Assembly: GCA_959347315.1 (NCBI GenBank)
Contig: OY365809.1
Location: forward strand, 42,958,542 to 43,022,541
Length of the DNA: 64,000 nucleotides
Reading direction: 5' to 3'
From: Bimastos eiseni
Lineage: Eukaryota > Annelida > Clitellata > Crassiclitellata > Lumbricidae
The position numbers were made by a program, and so were the translations under genes. How positions within the stretch are numbered: position 1 is the first letter of the stretch; each line of letters opens with the position of its first letter. The notes under the pieces were generated by a model, which was not told the DNA's origin, did not search any database, and saw nothing but the letters and a program-made list of their open reading frames with translations. Shown here piece after piece: positions 37,501-52,000 of the stretch.

Positions 37501-40050
37501 ACCAGCACAAGGCCAAAAATGCAATACTACAAAATTTTGAGATCCTGCAACAGATGTGCTAAACCTAAACTTATATAGGCCTACTGATGCCACAGATCAA
37601 ACGCACGCACGACAGGTCTGAGGGGGTCCAAGGAAGATTAACAATAGTCCAAGCGATTGTCCCTGATTTACAATAAAAGCATGAACTATAAGGTAGAAGC
37701 TGCATTGGCAGAAAGAGAGATCCGCAGGGACACGGGACACGAAGCTCGAAAGTCATAATTTATTATTATTCTTGTTTTCAGAGCTTAAAAAGAGATTTTC
37801 ACTATGCTATTTTTGGCATTGATTTGTGTCACATTTATCTAGTGCGCACTACATAGTTTTCTAGTGCACACTCGATAAATAAAAATAATCGCATGTCACC
37901 GTTGAGCTTCCGTAGGCCTCTGTTGTCAAAAGCTGTCGTTAAACCCTGGATCCATCCATCCTATAAGCTAACTTGAGAGGCAGCCATGGGGATGAAGTGT
38001 TAGCGACTTCGTTTTCTCGTCCTCTGCACACCTTTCGATATTCCCACTGATGGTGTACGATGCTCATGCTCATTAGGACTGGGTAAACTTGGGGCAATGA
38101 TATTGTTTAATCCAAAAATAGGCTGCTCAATATCATAAAATAAGTAAAAAATATTTATTGAACAGGCTAATGAGAATTTATTGTGTATTTTAGATTAATC
38201 AATTAATCGTTAAAACTGCTGCCCCAATTATAACTTTTTGTTTCCATTATTACCTTGAGGCTAATCCAGGGGCGTCCAGATAGGGGGTCTGGAGGCAAAT
38301 GCGTCCAATTTCATGTAAGGTGGGGGATATTTTTTGAGTCTTGTAAGGAATATCTTGCCTTCCTGACACTTGGGACCATGGTTTGCCTCTCCATCACTCA
38401 GGGGAGATAGATGCCCCTGGGCTAATTAACGAAATTGATTAATGAGGCTAAGTATAAAGTTAATGATGGTCACTGACTGTTTATCAAACAATTACGTAAA
38501 GGAAACAAAAAGTATCAGCAGTAATTATAGTTTTATTAATTAATTGCTAGTCTAGTGCGTGTTGAGTTTCTTTTTCGCCTCGTGGGAGATAGCGCCATCT
38601 TTAGGATTTGAAGAAACCTTGTTGCAAAGCATGTGGGATAACTTCCATATTTTTTCCCTTGGCCTGGTTACTTTTATACTTCCTCTTCGTAACCCACTGA
38701 CATTTTTATTGCCTATACTGGCCTATAGGCATAACGAAACAGATGTGAATGCCCATACAAATTGTTTGTGTTTTTGGTAATGCCTATTTGTAGGGGGAGT
38801 TACTGAGCTTACAATTATCTTTTTTAGTTATTTATTCTTATTTAATTTAATAAATCAAATTTACAGGTTTAGGGAGCCCGGAATTTTTTGTCTGTGGCCT
38901 GGTGTCAGGTTGCATCCACCATTTGGGAAATGCTGAATTAAAGGATTGGAAATACCAGGCCAGATGGAGTGCTCAGAAATCTTGAACATTTCTATTGCAC
39001 CACTCAGCCATGCAAAGCTGCCCAAATCACACACAAAAATTGCCTGCATGCGTTTCTGAAATAGGGGAAGAGGTAGGGTGAGGAACTCAAGCCGCAGTTC
39101 TTGCGGAAGTTGACTCCTACATCGGCAAAGCTTCTCGATTGAGCTGTAGCCCAACACGTGCAGGGAACAACCAATTGATATTGGAGAACTTTGCTTGATG
39201 CCTTGTAGAGTATACAGTATAAACTGACACCATAGATAGAAGCTATTGCTTAATAGCAATGATTTGAGGTATGCTATACGTCTGTGGTATTTGCTGGTGT
39301 GGTATAGATTCTGCTCTGCAGGAGATCCTTAAGGCTCTTCATCTGTTGCTCGGTTGCGCAATTCATTGTGATGCAAAGGAGGATTTGGTTGAGAGAATGA
39401 CTCACCTTCCGGAAAACGTACAGCTCTCCATCATGGGCTACATCCAACAGGTTGGTTGCAATGTCTTTAACATCTGTTTAGAGGTAACAGGTGAAGGTAA
39501 AATAGGTAACAGGTGATGGTAAAGAAGCTGCTTGCCTGTCTGTGTAGCAACTTGAAGAAGGGACAAAGGTAAAATGTAACAAGGTAACTCTTTAAGAGAC
39601 TTTGAGGGATCTTCTCCGAAACTGTTTACACGACTCTGGAAAACTTCTCTGAAACTGTTTGCGCATGAGGGAAACTTCTTTGAAGCACAAAGTTGTGGAA
39701 GATGACCTACCGGGTCATATCTCTAAGGAAACTCTCAGAAGGAGGGCTCTGAGGTCAAAAGGTCATCAATATCATCAGTGACAGGCATGATAGCCAAGTG
39801 GTTGGGGCAGAGTACAGGCTTGAGCCTCATTACCTGTTGCTGTGTAGGGACCTTCATCATGTCCACTCACAATTATTACTCAGCGCCTTGGGCTCAGATT
39901 CACTTACTTTGAGCCGTATTATAAACAATATATTTACAATGATAACAATAATAAAAATAATAATAATTATTATTATTTTTATATTTTTTCCGTGGTATAA
40001 ATGATCCCCCTGGCTCTTGGATACTATCAGAAGAAAGTGTGCATGCTGTT

Positions 40051-40081
<31 letters not shown>

Positions 40082-43000
40082 TTGTTATTATCATTATTAG
40101 TATTAGTATTTATAACGTTATTATTATTATCATTACCATTATTAATATTATTATTAATGATGATACAACTAGATTTTAAGTGGTTTAGCATCTACGTGCT
40201 CTTTACTATGTTGATGGCACTATGGAAGTCACTAGGTTAGATGAGACCTACCTGGAATAGACTTCTAAACCATATTCATGCATTCTGGGCATTTGTATAG
40301 CGCCATATAGGGTTATGTGATCAGAGGTGCCCCAGCTCAACTGACTCAAGTTTGGATAAAAGTAACAAGCGCCACTTTCCTGACCGGAAGGACAAACAGG
40401 TCGAAGGGGAGTCTATTCCAGGTAAATTTGGTTTTATGTAAGGACATCCATAGTGCCATTAATTTATTTATTTATTCATTCTTAGCATTTACATAGCACC
40501 CCTTTAAGAAACCTACTCAGGAGCGCTCCCAGCCATGACTAAAGAAAAAGGACTTGAGGGACTTGTAAAAACGTGGCGGTTATTCCACAAGCAATGGTTG
40601 GAGCTCAAAAGGGAGATCATTCCATATTGAAGGGCCTACCACCAAGAAATGCTGTAGCGAGCGTGTAGATGGTAAACCACTCGAAAGGCTTAACTGTTGA
40701 GTAGGCATTACTGTGTAGGGATACTGAGCCCACAATTGCTCTGCAATACAACTGCAATAATTGCACAATAGTGGCGTATGTGCACTTATGAACTGATTGT
40801 AAGCAGGGCAATATCAAATTATGATTGTAATCGTAAAAGCACTGAAGACTGGTCGTAAATCCTTTGCTCGGAGGTGTCCATTCAAGCAATTGAGCAGATA
40901 TTGAAACATATGACCCACTCGACTGAAGTACTAGGTAGTCATGCATTGATTCATAATGGCATGTCAAGACACAAGTGAATTTTGATCGTCCGTTAATGAT
41001 TGTAGAGAATTATTCAAGCGCCTAGAATTAATCAGTCAGGACAGGACTCCCACTGAAGTGACCAATCGACCTTTGGCCGGACACTCGAGTATTTCTCCGC
41101 CGAGTCAATTATACGAGTGAGGGGGCCTGAATCAGTCCTGCCCAGGAGGGCGAAATATTATGGTCTCCACGTCCCCCCTTAAGACGAGGGGGTTGGAAGT
41201 TGGGGTAGGTCAAATGCCATGATGATATTTGGAGTGGCTGGTTTTACAATGGAGCTTTGTCGTAGGCATAAGGAAATTTGTGATGGTGATGGTGATAGTG
41301 GTTGAAATGATGGACAGTCCGTGGGTATTCAGTATTTGAAATTTGTATGCACAAAAATCCTAGATACATAATGGTTGTAATAATGAGATTAAATGGCAGT
41401 GATAAAAACAATAATAATATTATAATAGCAGTTACAATACTAATAATAAAAAAATATATGTAACAGTAATTATAGATAAAAGAAACTGATGGATAAAAAA
41501 ACTGGCATCATGGAGGGCTCTATAGCTCGATGTTTCTTTGTTGGCTCGTTTGGACTGAGTCACAGGACTCTACGTAGCAGACTCCGTGAGCACACACACT
41601 CGCACATACGCTCACACACGCAGTGGCTATGTTGACTAATGCTTTAATCCAACGTTCTCCCTTCCCTCTCCAACCACCCATCCCCAGTTGTATGCTGGTC
41701 TTAGACGACTGGAGCTTAACAGGTTCTGAGATTAACGAGTTTATCCAGTGACCAATTTGTGATTTGCATGAAGGAACCGGTGGACTGGCGGGCTGTCTCT
41801 TTGATCCAGACCGCAATTTCTTTGTTGTCGTGTTGGCTTTCTCGGTCCTTTTGTTCCGTGGTTCGTAGCAAACTTGGGTCTTGCGTTCTCTCGGGTACCT
41901 GTTGATATGAGGTGAGGTAAGACTGATCGCTTGAATTAGCTCTCCACGAGTCGATGCTTGTACTATGGATGTGTGCAAATCTCAAGGGTTTCTGAACTCC
42001 AGTTTTTTCATTACAAGACTACCATAACAATCTCCAGACGGCCTCTTAACCTCCCGACATATGTTGAATGTCGTATCCTATCAAATGATTTATATAGCGC
42101 TTCTTACAGTACTAGCTATTCAGAAGTGCTCTCAGTGTGACAGCCCTAATGAAATAAGAATGTCTTCAGGCAATGAAGGGACGAGGCTGGGAGCCCAATT
42201 AAAATCTTGCTGTGGAGAGGGGTGAGGGATGGGTCATTCCACATAGAAGGATCCATGATGGTAAATGCATGGTGTTGAGTCATAGCAGTCCTTGCCCAGG
42301 GAACAACAAGATCATCTACTACTACTACTATTATTATTATTATTATTATTATTTTATGCCCTGAGGTATTTCGTTCCCCCAGGGACTTAAAAGCTACTAC
42401 TATTGTAGTACTATGGTGCCGAATTATTTGTCTGGAGGGTCAGGCCTCATCTTCTGGGATGGAAGAAAAGGTGCTATTAAAAGCTGTATTATTTTCATTA
42501 GTATTATGATTATGACCAGTTGTTGAGAAATGAAGGTTACATACTTAACTTACTTACCTATTTGCTAATACAACAATATGCCCTTTTCCCAAAGTTGAGA
42601 AGTGCACTTGTGACCTCATGACATAAACTGTCTTGAGTGGAGTCTCAACTCTTTGCATTACAAGCCATGCACCCTAACTAACTGGCTACAGAGCTCCATT
42701 GATTTTATGGAATCAGAGTTATCGCTTGTGTGTCAATTATGTACAGTTAGTGAGTAAGTGCAAATGGTATCTGTGCAGGCAGTTCAGATCATCCAGATTT
42801 CACATTGCTATCTATAGGTACTGTATGGGTATGCATGGCTGGGGTGACCTTGAGGTTAGCCTGGGTCACTGCTCTTGGTCTGTGGCCAGAAGTGTTATGG
42901 GCTGGAGGCTGTCAGTAAGAAGCAACTGACCCTGCATGTGTTGACCAGATGCGGAGATTTGGTAAACTGTTTATGCTTAAATTGCCATCATTAGTGACGC

Positions 43001-46000
43001 TAATCATTTCTACATATAATTGAAACCAAGTTTGTTTCTTATTTGCAGGGGCATTTAATGTGTCCAGTTTAATGCTGTTTATGGGTTCATTACTAGAAAA
43101 GGATGTGTAGATGTATGGGTTAGGGTCCTATGTGTTCAGAGTTTTACTTAACCCTTCATGTTGTGTTGTAGACTATCTTGGTTCACTATCGGTCTGTAGA
43201 GTAAGTAAGTAAGTGAGTGAGAAGGTTCTTTAATAGACAACAAGGAAAGCACAGCAGTGTACAAGAGGTGTAACAATAATAACAATTTAAACAGATTCTT
43301 ATAACATTCCATAATAACAGTTGTTTGGGCAAAGATATCAGCTCTAGGCAGGGTAATGTCATGTGACCTTGATCTCGTGTTTTATGGGGTGACCTTACGA
43401 GGAAGTAGGAGGTCATGACGGATGTGACATGGGTTTAGTAGGACTGAGCAAAGTCAGCTCTAGAGCAGTGTCTTCAAATGAAGGAAAGTCAACAGGAAGG
43501 AAGCCAGACCAGGTAGATTTTCTTAGGAGACCATTGAGAATTTCGCACCCCAACATTTGTGAATTCCACCAACTGGGGAAAGCATTGAGTAGTCGTGTGA
43601 GGGTAGTACTTCCTACAATCTCAAGCAGTCGTTGACTATGCATACTCTGGGTGACTAAAATACGAAGAGCAAACGTGGATTGCCGGGCATTGCAGGGTTG
43701 CGGCCTTGTGATCCTTTTGTAAAACGTTACATTTAGGTATATCCGTCAGGATTATCAGCAGCATATCTCATCAGGTTTTGCATCTCAATTAAGTGACTTA
43801 ATTTTTACATTTGATTACGTGACTTTACACAGGAAAGTGGTCATTCATGACTAGTGTTTTGCAGAAACTCACGACGTCTTGTTTCTATTTCAGATAACCA
43901 ACGTCGCGTCTACCGTGGTCGCTTACAGACTCCCATCGGAAGAGTTGGACGAGGCTTCTCTCCAGTTGTATAATCACCTTAAGAGTCTTCTACGACAGAG
44001 GGATGAATACCTCCAGGTGACTATCAAGATTTTACCAATTGTGATTAGAGCTGTGCTGATATCACTTTTTGCCGATTATGCTGATCCCAATTATTGCCGA
44101 TTATATCATTGCCGATATTGCGATTATCTAGCCAATTATTTTACTGATTATTTCACCGATTATTTTACCGATTATTTTATTGTGTTTCCCAAGATGTCCG
44201 GTTCTAAAAATGGACCTACTGCTACTGCCTATTGTTATGATACAAGCAAAAAACTTGGGCTGTACCGAATATTCGCTTCATATTCGCTTTGGAGCCGAAT
44301 AGTGGGCCAAATAGCTATTCGATAATCGGCCGAATAGTATTACTGAGTACGAATAGTGGTCACATGACATCTGTTTCTGCACAAGCGGTGGCTGCTGTAT
44401 CAAGTGAACTGAAATAATTCTCTACTGTCTGGATTGCGGTATCAGCCATCTCATTTCTAAGTTTAGTTAAATTAGTTCCATTCCAGAAGGATGCAGGAAT
44501 TACATGTAGTTAACTGTTTACTTTTAGTTTATGTATTAAGTTTTCTGAACTGAAACTCTCGCTCACATTTAAAATTTTGAGATTTGTTGTTAAACCTATT
44601 TTTTACACTATTCTTATTCATATTGAGCTGAATAGTGAAAATCACCTATTCAGTATAGCATTAATATGTATATATATATATATATATTTGTATCCACATT
44701 CTTAGGCACATACAAATATATATATGTATATATACAGGTAAGTGCATATCGTATATACGTGCGGTTGTGTTTTGTGGAACCTTGCAGGAGATTCGTGTGT
44801 TGAATCTGACGTTGAATGAAGTTGAGATGGATTCGTCTTTGATACACTCGATTGCGAATATCGACAACGGTCTTCCGGAGCTCATAAGCAGATTCACTCC
44901 AGGTGGATCCTCCACCACCAACAACACTTCCAACAGGAACCATCTCATGGTCGAAATAGCCGAGTGCAAGGCCAAAATGCGAAAGCTACGCCAGGAACTG
45001 TTAGTAGGACTTCATCGCAAATCAGTTCAGTTTTTCATTCATGGGATTTGTAAAAGGTGCTCCCAACCCAAGTGGAAAAGAATTGCTTTTTGGGGTTTAT
45101 TGATTCGGTAATGTAATGTAATCGAACATTTATATAGTATTCCTTCAAGATGTCTACTCAGAGGCGCTCTCTGCGCTTGCCTGAATGATGTTAAATTCAT
45201 AGTGAATGAATAAAATAAAATAAATCTGTTAGCAAAACCATGCACAGTTAGCTGAAAAGAGTCTCCAGTGGTGGGCCCACGCACAAGCGTGGAACCAACC
45301 AACGGATTCTCGTCGACAGCTGACAGATGTCACTGATGGATAAGAGCAGCCTTTAAGTGTTTATTGATAATAATAATGATAATAATAATAATGCAGAGAT
45401 TGAAAGAGAAATTGTTCTAGGATTTTAGATGGCCCAATCATCAAAAAATTATGATACTGCGTTGGTAAAAGAGTCTTTTCAGAATTCTCTAAGTGAATCT
45501 TAGTTTCCTTTTCTCTTGAAAAGTTTCCATGGAGACCTGTAAGCGAGTGTGTTAACGTTACGTTTTATTTCAGAGAAGATCGCACGGATACTGTTTCAGA
45601 GCTTGAGGACGAAGTGGACAGTTTGAAACAAACCGTTCAAAAGTTAAAAAATGAGGTAAACTTAGCTGAAATTTTAATATTCAGGATCTAATGAATATTT
45701 ATGAGTTTCAGATATATTTTCGTTGGTCTTTAATTCGTGTACATATTCATGGCTTTTAGTTGGTTTGCATAATACTCTGTAGCTTATGCTTCTTCCAAGA
45801 AAACATGCTTGTATCATTATAATTTTAAAGGGTTCCATTTATGGGCCTGAATTTTTAAATTGTTAGTATTCAAAGCGAAAGTGTTTTATTTTATAGATAT
45901 CTGTGATTATTTTTTTGTGCCATGCTCAGTTTTAATTGTCCCTGGTGTATGCAGATCGAAACTTATCAGTACTAATAACAATAAGAATAATTTATTATCC

Positions 46001-49000
46001 ATCTAATAATTAACATCCTTCTCATTAGTATTCATGGGTTCGATGTTTATTGCATATTCATATTTGTTGTTTGTAATATTCATTATGAATATTCATTATG
46101 ATTGCTGTTGAGGATGTTGTTATTATCAGATTGACATTCCGGATGTTCTTTTGATCGTACCCAGTGTAATGGGCTATGATGGAAAATTAGTCCACTTTTT
46201 TCGCATCCATATCCTGTTTGATGTTTATGATATTTCGTATGCAAAGTGATGCTCATTATATATTCATATTGATTAATGTATTCATGATGTAATACCTGTT
46301 ACTGGACTGTGAAAACTTGACGATGGAAAATTATTATTGATTGGTTGCTCCAATATTAAGTAACAGCTTCTGTTAAACAGTTAATCAACCACTTCTATCA
46401 ATAAATTAATAAAATTATTTAAAAAATTAAGTCAACTTTATATTAAAAAATTAATTGACAACTTCAATTATTAATTAGCAACTCCCTTGTTGGGAGTCCA
46501 TTGATTTGGATACCAGTGGCTTGAGGTAGATTCCATGTTATGTAATTCAACGTTTATTTATAGTGCCCCTTCATGATATCTGGCCATGCTGGCCTATTGT
46601 ATATAAAACACTGGAGCTATATAAATTGCTACTTAGTAATGGTAATGACGTAACTCGTACTTTGAAGGCTGTGAATGCGATGTCGCCCATTCTGTTTGTT
46701 AACAGCTGTTTTTCAGTTACGTATTTCGTGACATTTTCAGAATCTGGAGCTGATTCGCGATGCAAGGGCCGCCAAAGGCTACCAGGACGAACTAGACATT
46801 TTCCGAGAGAAGGTTCGTCGTAAATTCAATCTCTTCTGAAACGTACAATACGTAATGTATGAGAGAAGTTATCAAAAGTTGGTAAAATCTATAAGCATGT
46901 CACCACTTACTTACTAGTGAAGGAAATAGCTGTTGGAAAGCTGATATGATAAATTATTTCGATCTTTCCTTCCTCCCTATCTCCCTCCCTCCCTCCATCC
47001 TCCCTCCCTTTCTTGCTCCCTCTATCCCTGCCTCTTTCCCTCCCTTCCTTCCTCCCTCCAACCCTTTCTCTCTCCATCCCTGCATCCATGCATACATACG
47101 TACATGATTCATGCATACTCATATATATATATATATATATATATACACGTACATACACATATACACATTCACACATACTTACATACATACATACAAACAT
47201 ACGTACATACATATATATAACTATGCACACATTCAGTCACACACACACACAAATGCGAACTGGAAATAAAGTAAGTTAAGTGCTGCTGGTGCCCTGTCAC
47301 CAAAGTGGATAAGGAACTTTTCCTTGTCTTCCTTTTTCCAGGCGAATCGAAGTGAGCGACTTGAGGCGGAGATCCAGCGATTCAAGGAGAAGCTCAACGA
47401 CCTCGATTTCTACCGTGCACGCGTGGAAGAGCTACGCCAGGACAATTCCGTTCTTCTGGAAAATCGAAACGTAGTGGAGGAGCAACTGGAAGCGGCTCAC
47501 AAACGAATCGAGACGGTCGTGGGACTGGAAAACGAACTGAAGAAGTACAAGGAACAACGGGACGCATTGGCTGTGGTAGGTGCGCTGGGGTTTGGGTAGC
47601 GGTGGTAGGTGCGATGGTGTTTGTGGAGGAAATAAAGGAAAATTATGCAAAATAATGCAAAATTATGCAAAAAATGCTCACAGTGCAGAAATGAATACTA
47701 GTGTCCTTTGTAGCAGTGAGTAATTCGACAGTGTAGAGCATCCTGGAATCGGCTTGCTAATGACGATGCTTTGTAAATTTGCTTCATTATAATTAATTTG
47801 GATGTAGCTAGCCAAATAAATTGTCATAATTACAATGCACACAATCAATGGAAAGAGAAACAAAGGCAGCTCAAGATTTTACGTTTCATAGACGACACAA
47901 ATGAGGACAAACAATCATTAACACTAACAATTAGGGAGCAATGAACATGAGAAATGACCGAGGACGATGGAGTTCATTTATTATTGCCCATCGCCGCCAA
48001 ATGCCTGTCATCAGGACCTCATGATGATGATGATGATTTTTTACAATTACAGACACAATTACAATTTGACCTTGATGTATTTTTTGTGGGCACCAAGTGC
48101 AGCTTACTGTCAATGATGACTTCGTACAGTTGTAATGTATTGTTTTTGGGAGAAGATGTAATGTAATTCGTTCGACATTGTCCGTCGTTTTAGGAGTGCG
48201 ATCGACATCGCCTGAAGGCTCAGAGTCTTTTAGAGGAGAACGCACGACTGGCATTCGAGAGGAAAGTCCATCTTGGCCAGTCATCTTGTCTCGAAGAGGA
48301 ACTCCAGAAGGTCTTAGAACAGGCCAACAATGGTTCGTTAGGTTTTCTTTAATAATTGCTTTCATGGTTTGTTTATTAAGGACCTTATATCTAATGACCA
48401 TATTAATGCATTTATTAATTATCAATGAATCAATGAAATTTAATATAGCACCCCTTCAAGATATCTAGTCAGAGGCGTTCTCTGTATGACTACGGCTAAA
48501 AAGTGCAGTTTTCAGTAATGAGTAGAATGCAGATGAGTAGGTTTTGAGTAGAGGGTAAAGCTCTTGGGGTAACCCATTTTATTTGGTTGGACCAACCGCG
48601 GCAAAGACCCGGTTCTGCATCATAGAAGCAGTTATATAAATTATTATTATTATTATTATTATGGTAGCTGCCCAATAACCAGGCATAGGGCTGCTGACAT
48701 TTTGGAGGTTTTTGAAGTTTTCCATTCATTATGTATAATGTTTTCTCTCAGTTCTGCTTTTATTTTCTCATAATTATTTAATTCGTGTCTGATAAGTTGC
48801 TAGGACGGTTAATTTGATTGATGGTATTGTCAATCTCTTTTAACATACGAATTAATATTATATATGATATATAGTATTAATTATATATATTATTACATAT
48901 CTGCTCACATATATTATTTGGACATAAATATATTTATGCATATACATCATTATTCATTTGACCATTTTCTTTTTCTTCTGGCATTAAGGTTTTTTGACCT

Positions 49001-52000
49001 TTTCAGTTCTTGTATGTTTTCAGTTTCTTGATATATGTTTCTTTAAAAAAAATTTACAATATAAAGCATTTATTTTGTATCATATAAATGATAGTGACCA
49101 TCGTTTTCAACCCTATGCACTAACCGTGAGGTTTTTCCGCGTTACCGTCTCTGCTAAATCTTGGTTATGCACTGTGGTTTCAGATGTAATTTCTTGTGCT
49201 GTTGTTCCGATTCGTCGTTCTGATTTAAAGTAATTTTCTGATTTTAGATTCCACAAATTCCCTTTACAACCAGATGTCGCAGGCGGTCAACTCGCAGATG
49301 CTTCGACTGGAACTGGAGAACAAGCGTCTGAAGCAGGACATCGAACAAATGAAGGAAAACTCGATGCTGGAGAGCGCATCCAAGATGCTCGCCCTTGAGA
49401 AGGAGAACTCACGACTAGCTGCGAAGGTGGACAAGTTCCTCGAGTCTTCGGGAACGGAGGAGCGCCGGTGTCTGGACCTGGAGCACGCCAATCAGGACCT
49501 CACTCGAGAGAGGAAGGTCCTCGAGGAGACCGTCGAGACCCTGCGGGAGAGCTCCGAGAGGCAGGTAAAGGAGCTGGAGAAGGAGACAGAGCAACTGTCC
49601 GAGGTCATTCGGTCGTTGAGGGAACGTGGAGAGAAGACGAACGACCTGCGAGTCAAGGATCTGGAGTCGGAAAACAAGAGGCTGAGCGATGCTCTAAAGG
49701 AGAGTGTGATGCAGGTAGCTCGGTTGGAGCAGGAGCAGCGAGCATTGAACCGCAGGTGCAAGCAGCTTGGGGATGACGCGGATCGTTGTAAGGCGCTCGG
49801 GGAGGAAGTCCGGAGGTACGAGGTCGCAAACGAGGAGCTTCGAAAGAAGGCCGACGCTCTGCGGATATCGTGCGATAGGCAGAACAGCCTTGAGAGTGAG
49901 CTATTGACTTTCGAGAGTGAGAATCAGAAGCTTGGGAGGACTGTGGAGGCTCTTCGGAAAACGGTTTCGACGAAGGAGAAGTTGGAGGAAGAGAATGCAG
50001 GTCTGACTCTGGAGGTGGAGAGTGTGAAGAGGAGTCTCGAGTCGGTAAGAGTCTCGCTCGCACGAGTTGCTGAGCTCGAGAGCGAGAAAGAGGGAATGAG
50101 CGAGCAGGTCCAGCGGGCAAAGGAAGCCGCGCGGGTCGATCGGCTCCTGGCGGAAAGGCTGGAGCAGGAGAAGTCGAATCTGAGTGCGGAGAAGCAGCAA
50201 CTCCAGAAGAATCTCGAGGCGTCGAAGGAGAAGATCCGAGATCTCGAACAGGAACTTGAGAAGGAGGAGAACTGGAATGCGGAGCTCGTGCGTAAAGTGG
50301 AAGAGGAGAAGCGATCTTACAAGCACCTGGAAGAGGTGGAGAAGAGGGTTGGAGAGCTGGAGTCGGAGATGGACCAGCTGAAGAGGGACAGGGCTGCTTC
50401 GGATAAGGAGAATAAGAAGCTGAAACAGTTTCTGAATGAAAAGGAAGTTGCCATTGATGATTTCACTGCTAAAATTGCTGAACTGGATCAGGATCGAAAA
50501 GGTATTTTAATGCCGAGCATGTTTTGTAATTGTAAATAATTGTAGTTAGTAAAATGAAGATGAAATTCGTTATACACCAAATTCGTTTTGAGGCAGCTGT
50601 TAGTATGGAACAAGTTTATGGTACAGTTTGTCTTGTGTTCTAGTAAACCTGAGTGATATTGTGTTGGATTGTAAGTAGATGCCTTAAGTCCCTGAAAGAG
50701 TGTGGTTAATCTCAGGACATTTGGTAGAATTGACCATTTCATGTCGCATCATATCATGATGCTCATGACGATAGATGACGAGCATTAACCTTGCTCTACA
50801 TTTTCATGTTCTCTTTCTTTACCTTCTATAATCTTACCTTTCTGATATTTACCTTTACCTTTATGGTAAATGAGCATTTACCTTGGTCTACCATACCTTA
50901 CCTTTGCTTTTTTTACCTTCTATGATCTTACCTTCCTGAACCTATGGTAAATATGCATTTGCCTTTCACTGCCTTACCTTAACTTCTCATTCTTTACCTT
51001 CTATAATCTTACCTTGTCGTTCCATCCTGAACTTTATTACATATAGCTATATTAACCGTACCTATCACCGACCTTACCGTCTTTCCATACCATCTCCTTC
51101 GTACCATACCAACCTTCTCTGACCTGATGGGTTTTTGATCCGTTTAATTTTTAGTGCTGCGGCAGTCGGCGGAAAGAAATCGAGAGATTGAGTTGAGCCT
51201 TTGCGAACTGGAGAAGGAGAATCTCGGACTCATCCAGAGTTCTAGCATCGACAAGAAGACCATTGGCACACTTAGAGAGGCAAGTCTTATCTCGTGAAAC
51301 GTTTACTAGTTACAATACAGCGTTTGACAGAGGAACTACAGTGTAGTATCATTATTGCAAGGTGACCAAGGACATGCCTTGCGACAAGGTGTGTTTACTG
51401 GGGAATAGAGATGAATCGAATCGAAGCTCGGAACTCTACTTTGACTGAGTTTTGTAGTACTTGACATAAAATCTGACTTGGACAAACAAAGGGTGTGAGT
51501 TCTGATCTTTCCAATTTTCTGCTTTGAAAACTAAAATCAGCTTTTTTTATTCGGAGAGCCGGTTTTTCAGTGTTTGTCCTAGTAAGAGTCATGCCGAGTA
51601 TGAAACTCGACCGAGCCGAGTTTCCGAGCCAAGCTTCGGTTCATCCCTGGGAAAATTAATAACAATTGTAATAATAGTGATAATAATAAGATTCTGGTCA
51701 ACCTATTTGGAAGAGTTGAAACACTGTTTGGTGTGTCTGTGCACAGGATTTGGTGAAAGAGAAGATTCGCTGTCAGCAGATGCAGACGGATCTGGAGAAT
51801 CTCCAGAGGCAGATGAAGATGGCCAACCTCAGCCTAGAAAAGTCCATCGTCTCCGGAATCGCTCGAGATGAAGGGTGGGGCACGGCGACACTGTTGGTTC
51901 TTGGCAAATTCCACCGTTTATCCCGTGCAATTGAATTCTAATCCTTTCTGCTCTTGAGATGTACATTTTTCTTTTTATAGTTGCCAGAGGAGGATTTAAC

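Noticed and set aside
38861..39259. 132-codon minus-strand frame before exon 5
   Set aside because: No recognisable domain, lies in a CCDC88 intron, and codon use looks like random AT-rich sequence.
49492..50326. Antisense and +1 frames of 89-155 codons over exon 12
   Set aside because: Shadows of the Leu/Glu-rich, GC-rich coiled-coil exon; the plus frame alone joins to neighbours by phase and matches the family.
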